The translations under genes were made by a program, and so were the position numbers. From positions 19,356,307 to 19,420,306 of the forward strand of contig JAJLRJ010000002.1 of the NCBI GenBank assembly GCA_024195265.1: a stretch of DNA of 64,000 bases, given 5' to 3'. Positions 11,631-23,600 of this stretch are shown one piece after another. Numbering within the stretch: the stretch's first letter is position 1; each line of letters starts with the position of its first letter. This stretch comes from Dendrophyllia cribrosa (Eukaryota > Cnidaria > Anthozoa > Scleractinia > Dendrophylliidae). The notes under the pieces are model-generated. The model was not told the origin of the DNA. It saw only the letters and a program-made list of their open reading frames with translations, and did no database searches.

Positions 11631-14600
11631 AGGGGGGGTTGGTGGAAACGCTGAGTGGGAGAGGGGTCTCTAAAGCCAAAGTTTTCAAAGGAAAGTATTT
11701 TCATGTCTATAGGTACTGAATTCACCAGCGAGTTGCTGTGGACTGAAAGAAAAGACAGTTTTGAAGATTGCATCTGATGTTGGTAAGGAAGTTTGGAAAA
11801 TGAAAATGTCTGTGAGCTCTGCTGATAGCAGGAGTTTTTGTGAAGATCTGGTCAGGGTAGATAATTGCGCCATTATCAATAAGACTCTCAATCTAGAAGT
11901 GGGTGGTTTGAAACAATCATGACCTCTTCCCATCCTACATGTACATGCATGTAGTCTTTCAATTGTCCTCAGGAAAGACACATTGCCCTTACCTTTGTTT
12001 AGTAGGATAAATACTAAAGCGTTTAATATTATCATTACCTTTCTCTGCCTAGGCATACAACAGGGTCCTAGCTAGTTGTAATTGTTATCACAAAGAGATA
12101 ATTAAATAAATAAAATACTGAGGGGAGATGTTCTTATTATTTTGTTTTATTAGCTTCACAGTTGATTGATAAACTAACATACAGAAAACAGATGAAGCAT
12201 AAAAAACTATAAAATTAATTATGAATGAAAGAAAAAGGCAGTTGCAGGGGATCTACAATCAGAGTATAAATTAGCCAAATAGTTGTTGCCCGAATGTAAA
12301 CCTGCATTTCAGGCATAACTAATTGATGATCTCATTGATTGGTCATTGATATCATCAATTAGTTATGCCTGATGCAATGGAGTAATGTGAGTCTTATACA
12401 AGTTTGTATTGTTGTTCTTAGCTGCTGCAGTGGATTTTCTTCATGGTCACCGTATCATTCACAGAGATCTCAAACCTGAAAACATTGTGATCAGTCATGT
12501 GGATAATAAGGTGAGAGGAAAATGCGAGTCCACCAGCCAGCTGAAATGCAGCCAGCCAGTCAATGATGAGTTAATCATTGGTTTGTCAGTCAGTCAGTCA
12601 GTCAGTCAGTCAGTCAGTCGGTCAGTCAGCCAGCCAGCCAGTTAGTCAGTCAATTGGTCCATCAGTCAGTCCGTCAGTTAGCTACCAATCAGCCAATCAG
12701 CCAACTAGCCAGCTAGACAGCCAGCCAGTAAGTAAAAAGACTCATGACAGCCTGCACCCATGAACCTCGTGGCCCTCTATTTAGAAAAAAAAAATTAACT
12801 AGGTTAATTTAATAGAGAAAGAATAAAAAAAGAATATACATTAATCAAATATTGATAAAATTACTTATGCTGTGCACCAAAACATGTTTAGAGTAAACAT
12901 GTTTCAACGAATCACGTTTCCGATAAACATGTTTGCAATTTCATTGTTCGCATTAGTTGTTAATTTCAAAACACGTTTCACGCCTGGTTCTAGAATTTAT
13001 GCTGTTTTACAAAACAAGCATATTATAATAAATCTTGCATATAATCTTTATAATAATTTACACATGAACCGAAATAAAATAGAGCTTAAACTCGCTGTTG
13101 CATGAATTGTCATTTAATTTCACTTCTCAAGCCCTTTGGGAACGAAGGGCATTGCAGCGTTCAACAAGGAGACGACATTTGCGCTAAAGTGTTTTGTCTG
13201 GCTTAGATTGAAACTACCTTGTGAAGTAGTTTCAATCCTGCTCAGAATAAACATGTTTCGATCATGATTCGCACAATGTGCCGCCTGATGTGAACAAATT
13301 TCCTAGTGAAACATGTTTCATTCGTGATCAGACTAAACATGTTTCGCCCTAGTGTGAACACAGCATTAGTCAGTCAGCAGTCAGTCAGTCAGCAATCAGT
13401 TGGTCAGCAGTCAGTCAACAGTTAATCAGTCAGCAGTCAGTCAGCAGTCAGTCAGCAGTCAGTCAGCAGTCAGTCAGTCAGCAGTCAGTCAGTCAGCAGT
13501 GAGTCAGCAGTCAGTCATTCAGCAGTTAGTCATTCAGCAGTCAGTCAGCAGTCGGTCAGCAGTCAGTCAGCAGTCAGTCAGTAGTCAGTCATTCAGCAGT
13601 CAGCCAGTCAGCAGTCAGTCAGCAATCGGTCAGCAGTCAGTCAGTCAGCAGTCAATCATTCAGCAGTCAGTCAGTCAGCAGTCGGTCAGCAGTCAGTCAG
13701 CAGTCAGTCATTCAGCAGTCAGTCAGTCAGTCAGCAGTCAGTCAGCAATAAGCAGTCAGTCAGTCAGCAGTTAGTCATTCAGCAGTCAGTTAGTCAGCAG
13801 TCAGTCAGCAGTAAGCAGTCAGTCAGTCAGCAGTCAATCAATCAGCAGTCAGCAGTCAGTCAGTCAGCAGTCAATCAGTCAGCAGTCAGTCAGCAGTCAG
13901 TCAGTCAGCAGTCAGTCAGCAGTCAGTCAGTCAGCAGTCAGTCAGTCAGCAGTCAGTCAGCAGTCGGTCAGCAGTCAGTCAGCAGTCAGTCAGCAGTCAG
14001 TCGTCAGTCAGTCAGCAGTCAGTCAGCAGTCAGTCATTCAGCAGTCAGCCAGTCAGCAGTCAGTCAGCAATCGGTCAGCAGTCAGTCAGTCAGCAGTCAA
14101 TCATTCAGCAGTCAGTCAGTCAGCAGTCGGTCAGCAGTCAGTCAGCAGTCAGTCATTCAGCAGTCAGTCAGTCAGCAGTCAGTCAGCAGTAAGCAGTCAG
14201 TCAGTCAGCAGTTAGTCATTCAGCAGTCAGTTAGTCAGCAGTCAGTCAGCAGTAAGCAGTCAGTCAGTCAGCAGTCAATCAATCAGCAGTCAGCAGTCAG
14301 TCAGTCAGCAGTCAATCAGTCAGCAGTCAGTCAGCAGTCAGTCAGTCAGCAGTCAGTCAGCAGTCAGTCAGCAGTCAGTCAGCAGTCAGTCAACAGTCAG
14401 TCAGTCAGTCAGCAGACATTCGGTCAGCAGTCATTTTGTCAGAAATCAGTCGGCAGTACCGTAAGTCAGCAGTCAGTCGGCAGTCAGTCATCAGTCAGTC
14501 AGCAGTCAGTCAGCAGTCAGTCATTCAGCAGTCAGTCAGTCAGCGGTCAGTCAGTCAGTCAGCAGTCTGTCAGCAGTCAGTCGTCAGTCAGTCAGCAGTC

Positions 14601-17600
14601 AGTCAGCAGTCAGTCAGTTAGCAGTCAGTCAGCAGTCAGTCAGCAGTCAGTCAGCAGTCAGTCAGTCAGCAGTCAGTCATTCAGCAGTCAGTCAGCAGTC
14701 AGTCAGTCAGTCAGCAGTCTGTCAGTCAGCAGTCAGCAGTCAGTCAGTCAGTCAGTCAGTAAGCAGTCAGTAAGCAGTCAATCAATCAGCAGTCAGCAGT
14801 CAGTCAGTCAGCAGTCAGTCAGTCAGCAGTCAGTCAGTCAGTCAGCAGACAGTCGGTCATCAGTCAGTCAGTCAACAGTCAGTAATCAGTCAGTCAACAG
14901 TCAGTCAGCATTCAGTCAGTCAGCAATCAGTCAGCAGTCAGTCAGTCAGCAGTTAGTCAGACAGTCAGTCAGTCATTCATCAGTCATTCAGTCATAAGTC
15001 AGTCAGTTAGTCAATTGGTTATCAGTCAGTCAGCAGTTAGTCAGCAGTCAGTCAGTTAGTCATCAGCCAGTCAGTCAGCAGTCAGTCATCAGTCAGTCAG
15101 TCAGCAGTCAGTCATTCATCAGTTAGTCATCAGTCAGTCAGTTTAAATCAGTCAGTAATCAGTCATCAGTCAGTCGGTAGTCAGCAGTCTGTCAGTCAGT
15201 CAGTCAGTCAGTCAGTCGGCAGTCAGTCAGCAGTTAGCAGTCATTGAGTCAGTCAGCAGTCAGTCAGCAGTCAGTCAATCAGCAGTCAGTCAATTAGTCA
15301 GCCAGCAGTCAGCCATTTAGCAGTCAGCAGTCAGCAGTCAGTCATTCAGTCAGTCAGTCAGCTGGTCAGTCAGTCAGTCCATCAGACAAACCTTCCTTCA
15401 TTTGTCCCTTCCTTTCTGTCCAATTAGAAGCCATACATGTTTGCCTAATTTTTTATGTGTTCTTTTAGGTAGTATATAAACTGATTGATCTTGGCTATGC
15501 AAAAGAACTGGATCAAGGAAGCCTGGCAACTACTTTTGTAGGAACGCTCAAGTATCTGGTGTGTACATTTTAAAATAATTTTCATTAGGTAAATTAATTT
15601 TTGTTCAACAAACAACTTTGAAAAAAAAAACAAGGAATCAGAGAATTAACTCTGTGTGTAAATTATAGTGCTAAGGTCAACCCATAAATTTCCCTGTACT
15701 GAGCGTTAGCCCTGGTAAGGAAATGAGGGACCACACGAGGGAAAAAAAAAATCTTTGACCTCTGTGGGATTCGAACCCATGACCTCTGGATTAGATCTTC
15801 CGTTGCTCTACCGCTTGAGCCACGAGGCTGTACGGGAGCAGATCGTGGGTAGTAAGGTGGTAATTTGTGGCAATGAGAATGTGAAGGGTACAAACAAATG
15901 TTGAGCCACGTAGCACTTTTGATACAAACAAGGAATCAGAGAATTAACTCTGTGTGTAAATTATAGTGCTAAGGTTAACCCATAAATTTCCCTGTACTGA
16001 GCGTAAGCCCTAGTAAGGAAATGAGGGACCACAGGAGGGAAAGAAAAAAATCTTTGACCTCGATGGGATTTGAACCCACGACCTCCGGATTAGATCTTCT
16101 TAGATTTTCTTTCCCTCGTGTGGTCCCTTATTTCCTTACTAGGGCTAACGCTCAGTACAGGGAAATTTATGGGTTGACCTTAGCACTATAATTTACATAC
16201 AGAGTTAATTATCTGATTCCTTGTTTGTATCAGCAGTGCTACGTGGCTTAACATTTGTTTGTACCCTTAACTTTGAAAAAAATATTGTTATTGCCACTGT
16301 CTTACTTTGATGCTATATGCGATTGTTTGACCTTTTTTATTTTTCACTAACAGGCCCCTGAACTACTTGACAAAGTGCAGTACACTAAAACGGTATGAAA
16401 AACTTCTCTTTAATTAACCATACTTTGTTCGCAACATCTTGTTATTCATTTTCCTTTCTTATCTTAACTTGTTTCTCTATTTGCCATTATTTATTTATTT
16501 ATTTATTTTCCTCCCAGTTATTGAATAAATCATTCATTCATTAGCAATCATTAATTAATTTATTCAAATAATTATAAGCTCATTCATTCAATCAACCATT
16601 AATTTATTTATTCATGTAGTTATATTTGTTTGTCTGTCCATTTCACCCCATGAGCTTGAGCCAACTTTTTTCCATGCATTTTTTGCAGGTTGATTATTGG
16701 AGTTTCGGCACAGTTTTGTTTGAATGCATTACCGGCATGCGGCCATTCTTGCCAGAACTTTCTCCAGTCCAATGGTATGAAGAAATGTGAAATTGTTAAC
16801 CAGCCATTCCTTTTGTGGATACCTTTCTTACTCAGTCTTTTTCTTAACCCTTATAATCAAGCTCACAGATCAGAGTTAACCTTGAATTGTTGAATGTGGC
16901 CCAAAATTTGAGTCTGATAATTTGTTGACATATGAAAATAAAGTCATATCAACTGACACAAAGTGGGAGCATTGAAGAAGTTGCAATTAGAGCCAAAAAA
17001 ATGTTTCAGGCTTTAATTGACATGATTCAAACCCATGACCCATGCAATTCTGGTGCAAACCTTCTACCACTGAGCTACCAGGCCAGATGGGAGCTTGGTC
17101 AATAATATTGTCATTAATATGATAATTAATGTGTGTATGAACTGTGATAGAAGAATGAAACCATATGTGATCACAGTTATACAGCAACTGAAAGAGTTTT
17201 TTTAATTTTTTATTAGCAACTGAAAGAGTTGCAATAAGAGCCTGAGTAGCGTACTTTTGGTCTGTGTGGTTATAAAATTCCTGTCAACTAAAGGCTGTTA
17301 AATGAAACCACTGTATATTTTGGCCTTTCTTCATTTTAGGCACAATGAAATTCATAAGAAAGGACCTGATGACATTTGTGCCTTCTTTGACGTCAAAGGT
17401 AAGGCATCCCCAGCATACATGTAGCACATCCATTAAAATGAACTTGACTGTGAGTGTACTTTGGAACACAAATTATTGTAACATGCACCTGTTTGCTGTG
17501 TTCCATATGTTATTTTCCCGGGCCATCTGGAGAACATATTCTATGTTTTTCATTAACTGGTGTTTTCCAGCAAGTCCTTCCTTAGTGAGTTATTTTCCAT

Positions 17601-20600
17601 GAAAGCACATGCAGAAAACTATAATTATTATGTCACTGTAAAGCTTATAAATTGAACGATATGAATACTTCATTATATATAAAATTGATTGATTTAAGGA
17701 CGTTCGCGCTAATTGTTTATGCGCATCCTTACTGCGCACGCAATTTATGTCCTAACGCCATGCTCCGTCATGCACGAGGGCGCGCGCAAGAGAAATCTAA
17801 GCACATAAAGGACTGGTAGCCGTTGCGTTAACTTTGCTAAGATTTAACTCGCTTGGATGGTCGGTGACCCCCAATTTTTTTTATAGGGGTCTTATCCCGT
17901 AAGAAAGACCAATTTTTCAAAATTAGGGTCGCCTTTCAGATATCTTATCTCGGAAACGAAGTCAGTGACCCCCTCATTTTTTATTTTTGCATTTCTGACA
18001 CGAGCAACTCAACTCAATGTTAGAAGATTTTCGCGCGAACGTCCTTAAGGTAAGCATGCACACGTCTTCAACCTGAAAACTGGCAAAGTTTGCTAAGCTG
18101 AACTACCCACTTCAGTTTACTGGACTGCATCAGTCAGTAGCCGTTATCGACTAACAGTAGTGTCAGCTTTCAAAACTAACTTTTTTTGACAGCTTTATTG
18201 GGCACTCTACAAAACTCTTAGTTACACAAACAAACTAAAGTAAGTAGGTAACCCAAACGGGAAGGGTGCGAACAGGACACAAAGATCCATGCGAGGTGTC
18301 CTTACATTAACTGTGTTGGTAGCTGTTTTTGTTGCTCAAAACGTTTTATTTCACAGTGCTTCAGTTATCTTGTTGGGATTTATACACCCTTTGAATGCTA
18401 TGTTTAGAAACAAAAAAAATGTTATGTTACATTTTGTTTTGTTTCAGGGGACATACAATTCTCTTCTGTCCTGCCCATCCCCAATTCTCTCTGCAGGTTT
18501 GTGCAAACAGCTTTAGTTTGAACGACATTAATAAAAATAAATTTGGTTGTTGTTCACCCTGGTTAGTTGCTCAAGATGATACATTTTTGACATGAATTTA
18601 ACCCGCTTATTGCCTCCTTGCAAGCGTTTTCTTTTTCTTCGTTCTCCCTTAGACATAACTAATAGTACTATAGTTGACCCCATCCATCACCTGATGAAGA
18701 CAAGCAGTTGTGAAACCATCAATTAGCGACTACATTGTGAGACACAAAATAAAACTGCTCATCACAGCATCGACATGGTTGAAAACCTGCCAGTTTTCAT
18801 ATGCAGACAAAAAATACAAGTTGACATAAATACACATTCCACAACTGGACACGGCTTTTGAACATTTGTTTTTTTGCAAATTTAATTCATTTGACCACTC
18901 CTCCAGTGTTCGGTAAAACGTTTCTGTTGCAGAGTTTAACACGTGTTAGTGCATGGAAACTGGACAGCTTTTAGGCAATGTAGAAAGAGTTTCATGTTTT
19001 AATTCAGAATCTTTACAGTACAGGCCCCTCACGCACACAGTCCTTCATATGTGTGTAGGGGTGTGGAATCGTTTATCGAAAATGATGTGTCTGCAAATTT
19101 TAGCTGTCTTGAAATCTTGGTGATTAAAAAAAAGCGTTTTGGAATCGCTCACCAAAAATAGGGCTGTCTTGGAAAATCAAATCTTAAAAACTTGGACCTT
19201 GGAGCATAGCGAGCAAATCCCTCAGAATTTAACTAGAAACTTGCAATTCAACAAGCAGGGCTGGTTTAATTGTGTTACTTGCCAAAAAACTGATGAACCA
19301 TAGCGAGTGAAACGATAATTGTTAATGCCCTGTAGTTTGTTGTTTGTGGCACAGAGTTTTGGAACTCTGGGTCTCGGGCTCGGATTTTTGAAGGACTGCG
19401 TCTTGGGCTTAGATTTTTAAACCAGTGCGGTCTCGGTCTCTGATCGATGTTGGTGATGGATATTGCTGGGATCATGTTACCCAAGATGCTTTTGTAATCA
19501 GGTCATTGAATAATTAAAATAGCGTCAGATGTTTTTCCTTGTTGCAGACAATTTCAGGACAAGTTTGTTGCCCTTCTCAGACTGTTATTATTATGGGACC
19601 CCAAAGCACGTGGAGGCCCAGTACTTGAAAGTGGCAAGAGGAAGTGTTTTGATGTGCTTGAAAAGATCATCAATACTGTGGTAATTGTTTTTTAACTCCC
19701 TAAATTCCAGACCGTGTCAACGTTTGCATAACTTACCACACTCTCCTTTTTTTTGTTCACTTTTATTTAAGTATTTTGTTTTCCTTTGATTTTCTAGGTT
19801 ATACATGTGTTCTCAATTAGTACAGCAACAGTACTTTCATTTGAAGTGTTTCCAAGTGAGACGTAAGTAAAGCATTCGTTTACTATCGTCATTGCATAAG
19901 TTGGATCAGAAGTTGTACTGAATGATCAATGTCGGTCATTTCAGCCCTGGTCAAGGCTGAAGATGGTCATCCTTTTGTTACTGAGGCTGAACAGCTATAA
20001 CCGTACAGGTTTGCAGCCAGTGAATAGGTCCAATGTCATTTCAAGTTTAAGTTCGGATCCATGGCTTGATATGCATGTATTCAAGCCCCAAAGGTGCAAA
20101 GGTGGCCAAAATAATTTTTAGAAATTGGAGCTTGAAGAGTGGATTTGACTAAATCATCGTAGTTACTAAACTGACTCTAAAGCACTATTATAAAGCAAAA
20201 CTATTAGGAAATTCTACGAATTTGCATGACGCAAATTTACGGGTAAAGGCATTAACCATGCCCATGGACTGGCGGTACATCCAGGATCCCTGCGTTGAAG
20301 TTAGTAAAATAAATTAGAACAACTCACAGTTAATGCTATAGAGTTGGTAATATGTTCATTCATGGCGGTTTTGTGGCTTCGTGCACAACCCTTTCTTGCA
20401 CGTCTAGTTATATTGTTGTCCTTAAGACATAAGTAGGTAATAAACCTCCCTCAGTGACCAGTTGTAAGCCATCACCTTTCTTGAGCTTCCACTTACACGT
20501 CCACTGCACAATATCTTATTCTAAATCTACATCTAAATCTTAGACCTCTTGCATGTGACCATCTCTTCTAAGCTGTCACCTTTCCACGTATGTACGCTGG

Positions 20601-23600
20601 TCACTTACAAACAAGAGGCTTGCTATGCATTTCTTATTACAGAATCGAGGATCTTCAAGTGAAGTTGCAGGAAGTGACTGGAGTGGATAAAGAGGAACAA
20701 GAATTGCTAGCATCTTCAGGGCAACCTGTCGAACCAACAACTCTTGTCGTGGACGTCTGCAACAAGAAAGATCAGGTTATTAATACAGTTGAACCTCCCG
20801 GATACATATGCGAGCACCCAAAATGTATAGCCAAGTTGGTTGCTTATACGGGAGGTGGTCGCTTACGAGAGGTCAAACCACAGGGGTGTTAACTTTGAAT
20901 CATATGAACCTGTAGTAATTTCAATGTACAAAGCACCTATCAGTACAAAATATTGTATCGTTAAGATATTTTGAAGCAAGGGACACTTTTTGTTTAATTG
21001 GAGTTGTAAGGCTCACGTGGGACGTTGCAGCTTCTCAGCGCTAGCTAGGATCGTCGAGTTTTCGAGCGGTTTCGTAGCGGTTTTTGAAGCGTTTTTTTGT
21101 TTCAGTCTTTTGTAGGTTTTGTAGCGGTTGTCTTAAGCGTTCCCCCACCCCACCCACCCTCCCTCCCTCTATTTTTCCTTCCACTGATTCAATTATTGTG
21201 ACGGGTGCCTGGAATGGGGGCTCATGGCTGGGCTGCGGGGATTTGCCAGCCACAGTGGAAGCCCATGGATACCCCAGGCACCCACCTTCCATTTAAGCGA
21301 GGCAGTCGGTTAATAGTTCTGCAAGGCATGATTCAATTTGCGTCTGCAGTAACATCGAAATATCGGCGAGCGGTCGCTTACAAGAGGTTACAAACAATAG
21401 AAAAAAATTCAAGTCACCGGCGTTGAAAGCGGCCGCGGTTGGATTGGAAACGATGTTAGGCTCTGGCTGACCTAAATTGCTTCTTAGATTCAAGCCGTGA
21501 ATGATGTGGTGAAGCAATACTTTCTTATGATTTCAATAGTTTATCACAATGACATTTGCAACGTACTTTTTTTCAATTTTGAAGCTGGCCACTGTTAAAA
21601 GAAATGGACTAGGGAGTTTTTAAAATACGTTCTGGATGAACTTGTATTTGTTTTTAGTCTTTTTATTATTGTTTTTAGTTAATGACTGGTTATTATCGTT
21701 TTTATTCTGCTTGTAATTTCATTGTGTGTGGCAAAATATAAAAATAAAAATAAATAAGTTAGAACCATTATTACTACAGCAGTGAAACCCCGATATAACG
21801 AAGTGCCAAAGGACTGGGAAAATGTGTTCGCCATAACAGAGTTTCGTTGTATCGAGGTTCTGGGCTGAAGAATACCGTTCGTTATACCGGGGTCTTCGTT
21901 ATTTCGGGGTTCATTATATCGGGTTTTTGTTTTATCGGGGTTCGTTATATCGGGTTTTTGTTATATCGGGGTCTTAGTTATATCGGGGTATTCGTTACAT
22001 CAGGGTTCGTTATATCGGATTTTTGTTATATCGGGGTTCGTTATATCGGGGTATTCGTTACATCAGGGTTCGTTTTATCGGATTTTTGTTATATCGGGGT
22101 TCGTTATATGGGGGTTCGTTATATCTGGTTTTTGTTATATCGGGTTTTTGTTATATCGGGGTTCGTTATATGGGGGTTCGTTATATCTGGTTTTTGTTAT
22201 ATCGGGTTTTTGTTATATCGGGGTTCGTTATATGGGGGTTCGTTATATCTGGTTTTTGTTATATCGGGTTTTTGTTATATCGGGGTTCGTTATATGGGGG
22301 TTCGTTATATCTGGTTTTTGTTATATCGGGTTTTTGTTATATCGGGGTTCGTTATATCGGGGTTCGTTATATGGGGGTTCGTTATATCTGGTTTTTGTTA
22401 TATCGGGTTTTTGTTATATCGGGGTTCGTTATATCGGGGTTCGTTATATGGGGGTTCGTTATATCTGGTTTTTGTTATATCGGGGTTCGTTATATGGGGG
22501 TTCGTTATATGGGGGTTCGTTATATCTGGTTTTTGTTATATCGGGTTTTTGTTATATCGGGGTTCGTTATATGGGGGTTCGTTATATGGGGGTTCGTTAT
22601 ATGGGAATTCGTTATATCTGGTTTTTGTTATATCGGGTTTTTGTTATATCGGGCCGGGTTCGTTATATGGGGGTTCGTTATATCTGGTTTTTGTTATATC
22701 GCGGGGTTTATTATATCGAGGTTCGTTTTATCGGGGCTCGTTATATCGGGGTTCGTTATATCGGGGCTCGTTATATCCAGGGTTCGTTATATCGGGGCTC
22801 GTTATATCCAGGGTTCGTTATATCGGGGCTCGTTATATCCAGTGTTCGTTATATCCAGGGTTCGTTATATCGGGGCTCGTTATATCCAGGGTTCGTTATA
22901 TCGGGGTTCGTTATATCCAGGGTTCGTTATATCGGGGCTCGTTATATCCAGGGTTCGTTATATCCAGAGTTCGTTATATCGGGGCTCGTTATATCCAGTG
23001 TTCGTTATATCGGGGCTCGTTATATCCAGTGTTCGTTATATCCAGGGTTCGTTATATCGGGGCTCGTTATATCCAGGGTTCGTTATATCGGGGCTCGTTA
23101 TATCCAGGGTTCGTTATATCGGGGCTCGTTATATCCAGTGTTCGTTATATCGGGGTTCGTTATATCGGGGTTTCAATAAGTGCAGGTTTGATTCTGGTTT
23201 TGAATTGTTTAATTTTAATAGGTTTTGTTATGCTGATTTCTTTCATTATTTACAACTTCTGAATTAAGGTGGAAGACGATTGTGCTCTGTTCCTACTGCC
23301 TACAAGTAATAAACCTATGTCCACACGACCGATCCATGCTTTGCCACCTACAGTTAAAGGAATGGGTAAGATTACATGAAACGTCTCATTGAAAGTTGTA
23401 TCTTTAAACAGCCGAAGCAGTTTGTCGGTAATAGTAGAACTTAATGAGAAAACTTCCGAGGCTTAAGTTGGATTGAAATCTGCTTCCACACCTTGTAGAA
23501 TTACGATAATGCATGTTGATATAATGATTATCAGTATAGATCAACTAGCGTTCCATCACGAATGCTGTTCTCTTATTGGCTACGCTACTCACTATCTATT

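Noticed and set aside
13400..14621. Ser/Gln/Val-rich ORFs
   Set aside because: They are translations of the CAGT/CAGCAGT satellite in an IKK intron.
15757..17100. tRNA genes at 15757-15830 and 17018-17089
   Set aside because: A and B boxes are present, but stems pair poorly and SINE bodies follow. They are treated as tRNA-derived SINE heads.
16690..17602. ORFs at 16690-16893, 17284-17469 and 17345-17602
   Set aside because: They overlap IKK exons 7 and 8 in other frames or on the other strand and show no domain.
21847..23267. Three overlapping ORFs of 343-471 aa rich in Tyr, Ile, Ser, Gly, Arg
   Set aside because: They come from a 15-nt repeat with no stop in three frames. All frames are open alike and the peptide is pure repeat, so this is not a gene.
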